A DNA stretch of 38,572 nucleotides from Opitutus sp. GAS368 (GCA_943329925.2 CALQFT020000013.1:1-38572), one strand, 5' to 3'; counted from the stretch's first letter, positions 7,700 to 15,796 are shown. Made by a program: numbers and translations. Notes: generated by a model not told the origin, from the sequence alone.

Positions 7700-9525
7700 G
7701 CGTGTCGTTTGAAGAATTGCTTTCTCCGCTGCGGCGCTTTCGGTCCGTGGAGTTTGCCACCTTCGAGGCCATTGCGCCCCGAGCGGTGCCTGAGCCTTTG
7801 CGCACGTTGTTAGTGCACGAGGGAGATATGACGTCGCGCCTTCAAGCGTTTCATCAAAGCGAAATTCATTTGGAGGTTTTAAAGTTAGAACGAGATGGAG
7901 GCTCCTATTTCCGCGAGGTGCTTCTGCGCGGGAATTTGAATGCAGGTCCGGTGGAGTACGGAGCGATTGAGATTCTTTTAGAGCATTTCGAACCGGAGCT
8001 GCAGCGTCAGATTCTGGAGGGGCGTGTGCCGTTGGGCGGGCTATTGAACGCAAGCGGGTTAAAATATCACAGCGAGCCTCAGGCCTACTTTTCGGTGCGG
8101 CATGACACGCAGCTTGCCCAATTGATGGGAGTTTCTGCCGAGCTGGCCATGTATGGGCGTTGCAATGTGCTGCGCTTGGAGTGTGGAAAGGTGCTTGCGC
8201 GCATTGTGGAAGTCCTTCCTGTTATTAATATAGAGAAAAAGGAGACAAAGGCTATGCCGTCTAAAGAGAAGTACGATGTCATTGTAATCGGCGGTGGGCC
8301 TGCGGGCGCAACCGCTTCTGCTTTGCTTTCTGCCAAGGGCCGCAGTGTGCTTCTTTTGGAGAAGGAGAAGTTCCCTCGCTATCACGTGGGCGAGTCGCTG
8401 ATGCCGTTTTGCTGGTTCACGCTTTCAAAGTTAGGGGTGCTCGAGGAGATGGATCGCATCGCCTTTACGCGAAAGTACAGCGTTCAGTTTGTGACGCCAG
8501 AGGGTAAGAAATCGCAGCCTTTTTACTTCTTCCAACATCTCGATCACCCGGCTGCAAACACCTGGCAGGTGGAGCGAGCGGACTTTGATTTGATGCTCTT
8601 GGAGAACGCAAAAAAGAAAGGCGTAGAGGTTCATGAGCGCACCCGCGTAGAGCGGGTCCTTAAGAATGAATGTGGGACTGTTGTGGGAGTGCAGGCGGTA
8701 GGGGTGGATGGTGTGTCCTTCGAGGTGTTCGCCCCAATTACCATTGATTGCTCTGGTCGCGAACAGGTTGCAACTTTGAAGGAAGGCTGGCGTGTACGTG
8801 ACCCTAAGCTGAACAAGCTTGCCGTATGGACTCTGTACAAGGGTGCCAAGCGGGACGAGGGGGTCGACGAAGGAACAACCACCGTCGCGTACGTACCTCA
8901 ACGCGGGTGGTTTTGGTACATTCCGTTGCGAGGGGACATTGTCAGTGTCGGAATCGTTGCGGAGCGGGACTATTTGTTTTCCTGCTCGAAGGATCCAGCA
9001 GAGATTATGCGGCGTGAGATAGAGAACAATGCGTGGATCCGCGAGTACCTTTCTGCTTCGCAGCAGACGGGGGAGTATTGGGTGACAGGAGAATATTCGT
9101 ATCGATCGCGTGCGTGTGCCTCGGATGGTTTGGTGTTGGCAGGCGACGCGTTTGCTTTTCTCGATCCGGTATTTTCCAGTGGCGTCTTTCTCGCACTCAA
9201 AAGTGGCGAGATGGCCGCGGAGGCGGTGGATACAGCGCTCTCGGAAGGAGTGATAAGCGGTTCATTTTTCGAGGAATATGGCGAGAGGTTGTGCGACTCC
9301 ATCGAGAACATGCGTAATCTTGTGTATGCCTTCTATGATGAAAATTTCAGTTTTGCCGACATGCTCCGCAAATACCCAGAAATGAGAGGTAAGCTCACGG
9401 ACTGCCTTATTGGCGACGTGGACGGCAAGGATTACAGCGATCTTTTCGCGAGGGTTGCCGAGTTCGCGGCGCTTCCTGAACCTATTAAACATGGCCGCGC
9501 GCCTATGTCCGTCGCAACAGTATGA
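7696..9525 (+). CDS. Chorismate lyase-like domain fused to FAD-dependent halogenase-like oxidoreductase
   Basis: A 609-residue two-domain protein. Residues about 1-178 look like a chorismate pyruvate-lyase (UbiC type): 'LRTLLVHEGDMTSRLQ', FREVLLRG with R73, VPLGGLL, and a terminal 'ARIVEVLP' with E172, in the places of the UbiC Arg and Glu. That reaction gives 4-hydroxybenzoate plus pyruvate. Residues about 190-609 are a flavoprotein: GGGPAG (199-204), KFPRYHVGES (225-234), WFWYIP (405-410, matching the WxWxIP halogenase motif) and LAGDAFAFLDP. This fits PltA/CndH-like halogenases, although related hydroxylases and reductases share some of it. The linker carries a ribosome site and ATG (8254), so a separate flavoprotein may also be made. 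Both ends overlap their neighbours (ATGA). Confidence 0.7.
   Translation: MSVSFEELLSPLRRFRSVEFATFEAIAPRAVPEPLRTLLVHEGDMTSRLQAFHQSEIHLEVLKLERDGGSYFREVLLRGNLNAGPVEYGAIEILLEHFEPELQRQILEGRVPLGGLLNASGLKYHSEPQAYFSVRHDTQLAQLMGVSAELAMYGRCNVLRLECGKVLARIVEVLPVINIEKKETKAMPSKEKYDVIVIGGGPAGATASALLSAKGRSVLLLEKEKFPRYHVGESLMPFCWFTLSKLGVLEEMDRIAFTRKYSVQFVTPEGKKSQPFYFFQHLDHPAANTWQVERADFDLMLLENAKKKGVEVHERTRVERVLKNECGTVVGVQAVGVDGVSFEVFAPITIDCSGREQVATLKEGWRVRDPKLNKLAVWTLYKGAKRDEGVDEGTTTVAYVPQRGWFWYIPLRGDIVSVGIVAERDYLFSCSKDPAEIMRREIENNAWIREYLSASQQTGEYWVTGEYSYRSRACASDGLVLAGDAFAFLDPVFSSGVFLALKSGEMAAEAVDTALSEGVISGSFFEEYGERLCDSIENMRNLVYAFYDENFSFADMLRKYPEMRGKLTDCLIGDVDGKDYSDLFARVAEFAALPEPIKHGRAPMSVATV
8236..8256 (+). 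promoter_or_regulatory. Internal ribosome binding site and possible second start
   Basis: Inside the fusion gene, AAAAAGGAG at 8236-8244 lies nine bases before an in-frame ATG at 8254 (residue 187). The flavoprotein domain begins a few residues later. This is one of the strongest Shine-Dalgarno matches in the window. It looks like a former intergenic junction that has lost its stop codon. Confidence 0.5.
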
Positions 9526-10826
9526 AACGCCCAGTTTTGCTGATAGCAGGATTGTTGCTCGTTATCGGATTGGCTTCGGCTGTGGCGGGGGATTGGCCTC
9601 GTTTGTTAGGGCCGGGCAATGATTTGCGCGTGGCGGTATCCGACGCGAAGGGGTTTTGGCCGGAGAGCGGGCTGGTGCGCGATTGGGATTTTTCCAAAGG
9701 AAAGGGCTGGGCACCGCCTGCGGTCGTAGAGGGAAAGGTGCTGCTCTTTCATCGCGAGGCGGGACAGGAAGTTTTGAGCTGTCTCGGTTTAGAGTCAGGC
9801 AAATCGCTCTGGCGCATGGGGTACGAGGTTTCCTACCGGGATCGGTATGGTTCGGGCGATGCGCCGCGGACCAGTCCAGTCGTGGCGGACGGCAAGGTTT
9901 GGATTTTCGGAATAACCGGGGTGTTGCATTGCGTGGAGTTAAAATCCGGGGCGGTTTTATGGAAGCGGGATTTGGGAGCGGATTATGCGATGGAACCGAA
10001 TTTTTTCGGGCACGGTTCGACGCCGCTTGTGATGGGTGGAAAAGTCATTGTGCTGATTGGTGGCTCCCAAGAGCGTTGCGTTGTGGCGCTTTCCGCGAAT
10101 GATGGGGCGGAGGTATGGGTCGCGAAGCACGCTTGGGGTGCTGGGTATGCGTCTGCGATCCCCGCGAAGTTCGGAGAGGCAACTGCGCAGCGGGATTGCG
10201 TATTGGTGTTCGCTGGAGGCCAGAGTCGTCCGGCGACAGGCGGGTTGTTGTGTTTGGACGCGGAGACGGGAAAAGTACTTGGAGAAGCACCTCACCGGGC
10301 AAAAATGGCGGAGTCCGTAAATGCGGCTTCTCCGGTTTTGGTCGGCTTGAATCGCGTGTTTACGACCGAGGCTTATGGCAGTGGAGGCGTCCTTAGCGAG
10401 ATTGGTGTGGATGGTTCGCTGCGGAAAATTTGGGGCACGGTGAAACTTGGATCACACTTTGGAACGCCGCTTTCCAAGGACGGGATGATTCTCGGCTTTG
10501 ACGGACAGAGTCCTCGTTTGGCGGAGTTAGTGTGTCTGGATGCGGTGAGCGGTGAGGAAAAATGGCGCTCGGATTTCGGAGGGAAGTTTGGGCGCGGAAG
10601 TTTGGTCGATCTTGGTGAAGAGGGTGCGCTTGCGCTGGGAGAATTCGGGGAGTTGTTGCGTTTCAAAGTGGGCACGAAAGGGCTGGAAGTATTGCAGCGC
10701 AGCAAGTTGTTCGAAGCGCCGGAAACATGGGGCCATCCGGTTTTGGCGGGCCGCCGGTTGTTGGTGATGCAGAACGAGCGTTCCGGCGATGGTGCGGCAC
10801 CGAGGCTGATTTGCTATCGGTTTTAA
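9522..10826 (+). CDS. Exported PQQ-type beta-propeller protein, last gene of operon
   Basis: Exported beta-propeller of 434 residues. A short positive N-terminus, the hydrophobic stretch LLIAGLLLVIGLASAV and a likely cleavage near residue 23 are followed by DWPRLLGPGND, a start common in planctomycete and verrucomicrobial PQQ-like repeat proteins (W/P-rich 'DWPRFRGP'). Repeats include 'EVLSCLGLESGKSLWRMGY', 'GVLHCVELKSGAVLWKRDL' and 'LVCLDAVSGEEKWRSDFG'. It overlaps the fusion gene by four bases and closes the operon. It is related in type but not closely similar to the beta-propeller protein at 5208. Role unknown; it could bind a redox cofactor or the aromatic product, or act as an assembly scaffold. 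Confidence 0.8.
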   Translation: MKRPVLLIAGLLLVIGLASAVAGDWPRLLGPGNDLRVAVSDAKGFWPESGLVRDWDFSKGKGWAPPAVVEGKVLLFHREAGQEVLSCLGLESGKSLWRMGYEVSYRDRYGSGDAPRTSPVVADGKVWIFGITGVLHCVELKSGAVLWKRDLGADYAMEPNFFGHGSTPLVMGGKVIVLIGGSQERCVVALSANDGAEVWVAKHAWGAGYASAIPAKFGEATAQRDCVLVFAGGQSRPATGGLLCLDAETGKVLGEAPHRAKMAESVNAASPVLVGLNRVFTTEAYGSGGVLSEIGVDGSLRKIWGTVKLGSHFGTPLSKDGMILGFDGQSPRLAELVCLDAVSGEEKWRSDFGGKFGRGSLVDLGEEGALALGEFGELLRFKVGTKGLEVLQRSKLFEAPETWGHPVLAGRRLLVMQNERSGDGAAPRLICYRF

Positions 10827-10898
10827 AAGGTCCCGTGTAAGGCGACAGATAGAAAAATTGGGGCGGAGAGTCTTGGTGCGCGAGCCCTCCGCACGGTG

Positions 10899-11621
10899 TT
10901 ATAAAATCAGTTTGATAGCGGCTGCTGTTGCTGAGAGCAGGAGTATGGTTTCGAACGCGCGTTGCGGAATCCGGCGTATTAGCCTTTTGCCTATAATGTT
11001 TCCAACAAGCACCAGCGGGGCGAGAGAAAGATCCAGAAGTAGGGATGGCATCTGGAGCAGGCCGAGGGATGCTGAGAAGGGCAGCTTGAAAACGTTAATG
11101 ATCAGGAAGAGCCACGCGCTGGTGCCGATGAGGTTTTCCTTTGGAAGTGCCAGTGCGATAAAGTAGACGGCCATGATTGGTCCCGCGGCGTTGGCGACCA
11201 TCGTGCTCACGCCAGCCCAGATACCCATGGCCCAGGCAAAGGCAATGGAGTTTGGAATTCGCCCGCCGAATTCCGGAAAAACGGTGCGTACGCCTTGCAG
11301 TAAGACGGTGCTTAACAGCATCCAGCCTAAGAGAGGTCTGAAACTTGCGTCTGGAAGGGAGCGCATCAGAAAAAAGCCCGCGACGATTCCTAGGATTGTC
11401 GGCGGCAGCATCCGCGCGATTTGTTGCCAAAGCGTATGTTGTCGGAAGGCGTGCACTGCGCATAGGTCGCCAATGATGAGAAGCGGCAGCAAAATTCCCG
11501 TGCTTTGGCGTGCGGGGAAAGCCTCCGCCATGAGGGCGACGGTGACGAGGCTCACGCCTGGAAAGCCGCTTTTGGAGAGGCCTACGCAAAGGGCTGCGAG
11601 CAAACAAAGGGCAGGAGGCAT
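10899..11621 (-). CDS. TauE/SafE family permease
   Basis: Integral membrane protein of 240 residues with about seven to eight hydrophobic helices and the TauE/SafE pattern near the N-terminus (CVGLSKSGFPGVSLVTVALM) and again mid-protein (GIWAGVSTMVANAAGPIMAVYF). Family members export or take up sulfite, sulfoacetate or related organosulfur anions, but most have no known substrate. It follows UbiE/MenG after an 18-base gap on the same strand, so they probably share a transcript. It converges with the large operon on the plus strand. The start ATG at 11621 gives a somewhat short first helix, but the family match is clear. Confidence 0.85.
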   Translation of the reverse strand: MPPALCLLAALCVGLSKSGFPGVSLVTVALMAEAFPARQSTGILLPLLIIGDLCAVHAFRQHTLWQQIARMLPPTILGIVAGFFLMRSLPDASFRPLLGWMLLSTVLLQGVRTVFPEFGGRIPNSIAFAWAMGIWAGVSTMVANAAGPIMAVYFIALALPKENLIGTSAWLFLIINVFKLPFSASLGLLQMPSLLLDLSLAPLVLVGNIIGKRLIRRIPQRAFETILLLSATAAAIKLIL

Positions 11622-11639
11622 CGTGCGTGCTGGTGTGCC

Positions 11640-12329
11640 TTAGCCGCGGCGTGCGATGTAAAGCGCTGCGATGCCGCCCAGAAGCGGTTGGTAATGTGCT
11701 TCTTTGTAGCCGTTAGCCTCCAGCCGCTCACACATCGCCGCTCCGTTTGGAAACGACTCGATGGAATCAGCAAGGTAATCGTAGGCTGAGCGCTGGCCGG
11801 TGAGCGCTGCGGCGAGGCCGGGTAAAAGATGGTGAAGATAAAAGCGATAGGGCGAGAGCAAGGGCGGCTTTGGCAACCCAAAGTCTAGGATCAAGAGATG
11901 CCCGTCTGGGGTCAGGACGCGCCGCATTTCGGCCAAGGCTTCGGTCCATGAGGCCATGTTACGCAAGCCAAAGGCGACGGTGACGACCTCAAAGCTGTCT
12001 TTTGCGAAAGGAAGTTGCAGCGCATCGGCAACCACGAGGCGCGGAAGTTGTTTGCGACGTGCAACGCGCAACATCGGCTCGCAAAAGTCCGCTCCAACCA
12101 GGAAGGCGTCCGGGCAGGCGCGCTTGAGGGCGCAGGCGAGGTCGCCGCTGCCCGTGGCCAAGTCCAGAATCGACTTGGGTTTCCACGCCTTCACAACATC
12201 GGCCGCGCGCAGCCTCCAGAGCACGTCGAACCCAGCACTCAAGAGGTGGTTGACGAGATCGTAACGCGACGCGATTTTTGAAAAATATGCGCGCACGCGA
12301 GTTGCCTGAATTGAGCCGTCTAAAGCCAT
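11640..12329 (-). CDS. ubiE: Demethylmenaquinone/ubiquinone C-methyltransferase UbiE/MenG
   Basis: SAM-dependent C-methyltransferase of quinone biosynthesis, 229 residues. Motifs in order are FSKIASRYDLVNHLLSAG (the UbiE signature after the N-terminus), the SAM loop ILDLATGSGDLA, VADALQLPF, and TVAFGLRNM, which is highly typical of UbiE/MenG. The C-terminal 'GGIAALYIARR' is also family-like. It methylates demethylmenaquinone to menaquinone (or the ubiquinone precursor). No other quinone genes are nearby, so the organism's quinone cannot be decided from this gene alone. Probable operon with the downstream TauE-type permease. Confidence 0.9.
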   Translation of the reverse strand: MALDGSIQATRVRAYFSKIASRYDLVNHLLSAGFDVLWRLRAADVVKAWKPKSILDLATGSGDLACALKRACPDAFLVGADFCEPMLRVARRKQLPRLVVADALQLPFAKDSFEVVTVAFGLRNMASWTEALAEMRRVLTPDGHLLILDFGLPKPPLLSPYRFYLHHLLPGLAAALTGQRSAYDYLADSIESFPNGAAMCERLEANGYKEAHYQPLLGGIAALYIARRG

Positions 12330-12436
12330 GGGCTATATGTTTGGCGTTGAAATCGGGGGATGGGAAGTCCGCTGTTGGAGGTTAGCAGGAAGGAATTGCA
12401 AGCTGTTGGCAGTTTGGCCCTCTGCTTGCTTATATT

Positions 12437-14053
12437 ATGGCTATGTCACTTCAGGCACTTAGCAATGGGCGCTTCCTCATCGTAGACGATGAGGCTTCCA
12501 ACGTGCGCTTGTTGGAGCGAGCGCTGGCCTTTGCCAAGTCTGGCCCGGTGGCTAGCACCACGGATGCGCGTAAGGCGCTGGAGTTGTTTCATTCCACTAA
12601 GCCGGACATCGTCCTGCTGGATCTTCACATGCCCTATGTGGACGGCTTCGCGCTCATTGCTCAGATCAAGGCGGCCCTTCCGCTTGGCGAGTATCTTCCT
12701 ATTCTCGTGCTCACGGCTGATGTGACATCTGAAACCAGGCAGCGCGCGCTAAGCAAGGGTGCGCAGGATTTTTTGACCAAACCGCTGGATCCCCATGAGG
12801 TGCTTTTGCGGATAGGCAATCTTCTGGAGACAAGATTTTTGCATATGGAGTTGCAGCGTCAAAACGGGGCCTTGGAGCGTCTCGTGGCACAGCGCACCAG
12901 TCAGTTAGAAGATGCGCTGCAACGCTTGACGGCAGCCCAGCAGCAGTTGGTGAAGCAGGAGCGTTTGCGCGCCTTGGGTATGATGGCGAGCGGCGTCGCC
13001 CACGATTTTAATAATGCTTTGACCATGGTGCTCGGGCACGGAGCGTTGCTGGAGCCTTTTTTTGAAAATGAGGCACCCGCTTCCGAGTGTGAAAAATTTC
13101 GCCATCTCATGGCCGCAGCGGAGGATGCCTCCCACGTCGTCACCCGTTTGCGCGACTTCTACCGGCCCGCGGATCAGGACGAACTGCGAGTGCCTGTGGA
13201 CGTGAACCTGTCTATCCAACAGGCAATTGTCCTAACGGCTCCGCGCTGGAGGGACAAAGGAAGGTCTGAGGGAATCACCATTGAAATTGAAACGGAGCTC
13301 CTCGAGGTGCCGACGTTTGTCGGGCATCCGCCGGAATTTCGGGAGGTGCTCACGAATCTTATTTTCAACGCCATCGACGCCATGCCCGGTGGCGGGAAGC
13401 TGCGATTTTCGACAGCATGCGAGGATGGTCTCATCATTGTAAAAGTTTCTGACACTGGCTTTGGGATGAGCGAAGAGGAGGCGAGTCGGTGCCTAGAGCC
13501 GTTTTTTACGACCAAGGGTGAACTCGGTACAGGGCTCGGGCTGGCAGCCGTTTACGGGTTTGTGCAGCGTTACGGGGGTTCTCTCGGAATAGACACACGC
13601 AAGGGCCACGGGGCGTCTTTCACCATCAAATTGCCGGCGGCTGGTACGTTGTTGCCACCGGCCCAAGGTCCGGCGTCCCCTGATGTGAGAGTGTTGCGCG
13701 TATTGGTCGTGGACGATCAAGAGATCATTCGGGAAATTATTTGTGGAATGCTGCGCGTTGAGGGACATATCGCCCATCCAGTGGAGGATGGGGTGGCAGT
13801 TTTAGCCGCGCTGGCGGAGGGTTCCTGGGATTTGGTCATCTCCGACCAGTCCATGCCTGGAATGACTGGGGCGCAGATTGCCTCGGAGGCGCTGGCGGCT
13901 GGGGTGGCGGTTCCGTTTATACTGTTGACGGGATTTGGAGATGAGATGCGCGCTAAGGGAGGCACTCCGCCGGGAGTGGATTTGCTTTTGAGCAAGCCGC
14001 TAACTTCCAGTCTTTTACAAAAAGCATTGCAGACGGTGTTCCCCGCAGCGTAG
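12437..14053 (+). CDS. Hybrid sensor histidine kinase with N- and C-terminal receiver domains
   Basis: Cytoplasmic two-component protein of 538 residues with no membrane segment. N-terminal receiver: FLIVDDEAS with D17/D18, phospho-acceptor D62 in IVLLDLHMP, K115 in FLTKPLD. A coiled-coil linker covers about residues 135-178. The phospho-acceptor His is H189 in GVAHDFNNALTMVLGH, an NtrB-like DFNN-type H-box. The ATPase domain shows N311 in LIFNAIDAMPGGG, D339 in SDTGFGM and GTGLGLAAVYG. C-terminal receiver: VLVVDDQE, D470 in LVISDQSMPGM, K520. It resembles response-regulator-led kinases driven by another phosphodonor. No output regulator is adjacent. It starts 107 bases from the divergent ubiE. 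An in-frame ATG at 12443 is an equally possible start. Confidence 0.9.
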   Translation: MAMSLQALSNGRFLIVDDEASNVRLLERALAFAKSGPVASTTDARKALELFHSTKPDIVLLDLHMPYVDGFALIAQIKAALPLGEYLPILVLTADVTSETRQRALSKGAQDFLTKPLDPHEVLLRIGNLLETRFLHMELQRQNGALERLVAQRTSQLEDALQRLTAAQQQLVKQERLRALGMMASGVAHDFNNALTMVLGHGALLEPFFENEAPASECEKFRHLMAAAEDASHVVTRLRDFYRPADQDELRVPVDVNLSIQQAIVLTAPRWRDKGRSEGITIEIETELLEVPTFVGHPPEFREVLTNLIFNAIDAMPGGGKLRFSTACEDGLIIVKVSDTGFGMSEEEASRCLEPFFTTKGELGTGLGLAAVYGFVQRYGGSLGIDTRKGHGASFTIKLPAAGTLLPPAQGPASPDVRVLRVLVVDDQEIIREIICGMLRVEGHIAHPVEDGVAVLAALAEGSWDLVISDQSMPGMTGAQIASEALAAGVAVPFILLTGFGDEMRAKGGTPPGVDLLLSKPLTSSLLQKALQTVFPAA

Positions 14054-14135
14054 TGGTCGGCGTGGGCGGAAGTTTTTGAAAAAGTGCCTCGGCACGAGTG
14101 CCCCTTCTAGCCAAGATTTGAAGGAGTTACCCCCG

Positions 14136-14253
14136 ATGCGCGCCTTTTCAATCACCCGCCTTGCGCTACGCAGGCCTTGGACGGTCTTGCGTCGTTGTCG
14201 CCGCCTTGTTGCTTAGAGCTTGGTCGGCAAGCCAGCGTATGGCGCAGGACGTG
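14136..14253 (+). pseudogene. Remnant of RND efflux pump N-terminus (frameshifted)
   Basis: An ATG at 14136 with GAAGGAG nine bases upstream opens MRAFSITRLALRRPWTVL, which looks like the amphipathic start of RND/AcrB-type pumps. One extra base at about 14190 breaks the frame (the original frame hits TAG at 14214). In the +1 frame the match continues as VVVAALLLRAWSASQRMAQDV, resembling the first RND helix and the 'RMPVDVFP' that follows. The similarity stops at about 14253, where a TolC-like fragment begins. This was recognised by eye from a short stretch, so confidence is moderate. Confidence 0.45.
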
Positions 14254-14255
14254 TG

Positions 14256-14396
14256 GTTCTGGAATATGTGCTTGCTAAGGAAGAGCTTGCAGGCGCAAGG
14301 TTAGCCGTGGCACGGGCCGCTGTCGAATTCAACCGCGCCCAAAAGGCTCTTCTGCTCGCTGTTGGAGAATTTCCAGCCTCCGCAAACCCCAAGTAA
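14256..14396 (+). pseudogene. Remnant of TolC-family outer-membrane efflux protein C-terminus
   Basis: The frame ending at the TAA at 14394-14396 reads VLEYVLAKEELAGARLAVAR and then VEFNRAQKALLLAVGE. This matches the last helix of TolC-type proteins, where 'A.aeyNrAq..Ll.AlG' is the family ending. The open frame extends upstream only to TAG at 14214, with no plausible start, so only about 47 codons of similarity remain. It directly follows the RND-like remnant and ends two bases before the next gene's ATG. Most of an RND-TolC efflux locus seems to have been deleted. Confidence 0.5.
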
Positions 14397-14398
14397 TT

Positions 14399-15796
14399 AT
14401 GAACCATCCTACTCCCAGTCTTCCCCGTTCAGAAACTCGTCAAGTTCCCGGTTGGAGCGAGCTTTGGCTTAAAGAGGACTGGTGGGCGGTTTGGATTGGC
14501 TTGGGCCTCGTGCTTCTCTCCTACGCGCTTTTTCGCGCCGGCTCGACGCTGGAGTGGATCGCGGTCGCGCCAAAAAAGTGGGCGAATATGGAGCAACTCA
14601 CCGCTGATTTCGCCGGAAAAACTCTCCGCTATCTGGCTCAATGTGGTTTGTTTCTCACGCTGTTTGCCGGAGCGGGCGCGATCATGGGTCACCGGCCCAA
14701 GGCTTTCATTCCGTCGTTTCTTTTTATCTACGCCATCTCCTTGGGAGTGAGTATTTTGGGTGCTTGGGAAAAAGCCGGTAAGTTTACGCTGGAGCCTCCC
14801 CTAATCGCGCTGTTTCTCGGGCTTCTGATCTCCAATTTAACGGGCCTACCCCGCTGGCTCGATGCTGGATTCCGTGTGGAATTTTATGTGAAAACCGGGG
14901 TTGTTCTGCTCGGCGCCGGCCTGCCTTTTACGCTGATCATGTGGGCCGGTCCTGTGGCGATTCTTCAGGCTTCTATAGTGTCAGTCGCCACGTTCCTCAC
15001 CATTTTCTTTGCCGCCCGTAAGCTCGGATTAGAGCCGCAACTCGCGGCGACGCTGGGTGCTGGCGGTGCGGTATGCGGCGTGTCAGCCGCGATTGCCGTG
15101 GCCGGGGCCGTTCGTGCGAAAAAAGAACATCCGCCCATCGCCATCACGCTGGTGGTGCTGTACGCGATCGTGCTGGTCTTCGCGCTGCCGCTTGCTGCGC
15201 GCTTTCTGCATCTGCCCGCGGGCGTCGGTGGGGCGTGGATCGGCACCTCGGAATTCGCCGATGCCGCGGGACTGGCGGCGGCGCAAAGTTATGGCGGACT
15301 TGCGGGGCCGGAGACGGGGATTTCCGGGACCCAAGAGCAAGCAATTAATGCTTATACACTTATAAAAGTAGTGGGCCGCGACGCTTGGATTGGGATTTGG
15401 GCCTTCGTGCTTTCCATCATTTCCATCACCGTCTGGGAGCGCTCCGAATCCAATCGTAAGGCTGATGCCGCTCAAATCTGGTGGCGGTTTCCGAAGTTCA
15501 TCGTCGGCTTTCTTCTCGCTTCGCTTCTAGTCACCTATGCGGCGCGTAATGCTGCATTTGGCGATTACAACAAAGTTCTCAAACCGGGTTTGGTAGCGCC
15601 TTTGATTGCCCTGCGCACTTGGTGTTTCACCTTTTGTTTTTTGAGCATCGGTTTGACCACGCGTTTGCGTGAGTTTACTCCGGCTGGAGGCAAGCCGTTC
15701 CTGGCGTTCACGATAGGGGTTGTGGTGAATCTGATTCTGGGGTACATTCTTTCCGTTCACGTCTTCGCGCAGCATTGGGCAAATCTCTCAAACTAA
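14399..15796 (+). CDS. YeiH-type putative sulfate exporter family transporter
   Basis: Polytopic membrane protein of 465 residues of the YeiH / 'putative sulfate exporter' family (PF03601). Recognisable parts are 'PPLIALFLGLLISNL', the FYVKTGVVLLGAGLPFTLI segment, the conserved LAATLGAGGAVCGVSAAIAV and a GPETGISGTQEQAINAYTL-type region before 'VVGRDAWIGIWAFVLS'. The N-terminal 100 residues add two or three extra helices compared with the shorter YeiH proteins. The transport substrate is not established for most of the family. The ATG lies two bases after the TolC-like remnant, with no clear ribosome site, so its upstream region may be a product of the deletion. A small Cys-rich gene follows directly. 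Confidence 0.85.
   Translation: MNHPTPSLPRSETRQVPGWSELWLKEDWWAVWIGLGLVLLSYALFRAGSTLEWIAVAPKKWANMEQLTADFAGKTLRYLAQCGLFLTLFAGAGAIMGHRPKAFIPSFLFIYAISLGVSILGAWEKAGKFTLEPPLIALFLGLLISNLTGLPRWLDAGFRVEFYVKTGVVLLGAGLPFTLIMWAGPVAILQASIVSVATFLTIFFAARKLGLEPQLAATLGAGGAVCGVSAAIAVAGAVRAKKEHPPIAITLVVLYAIVLVFALPLAARFLHLPAGVGGAWIGTSEFADAAGLAAAQSYGGLAGPETGISGTQEQAINAYTLIKVVGRDAWIGIWAFVLSIISITVWERSESNRKADAAQIWWRFPKFIVGFLLASLLVTYAARNAAFGDYNKVLKPGLVAPLIALRTWCFTFCFLSIGLTTRLREFTPAGGKPFLAFTIGVVVNLILGYILSVHVFAQHWANLSN

Noticed and set aside
10863-10892. Possible hairpin GCGGAG/CTCCGC between the operon and the TauE-type gene
   Set aside because: Only six-base arms with an 18-base loop and several competing pairings; too weak to call a terminator.
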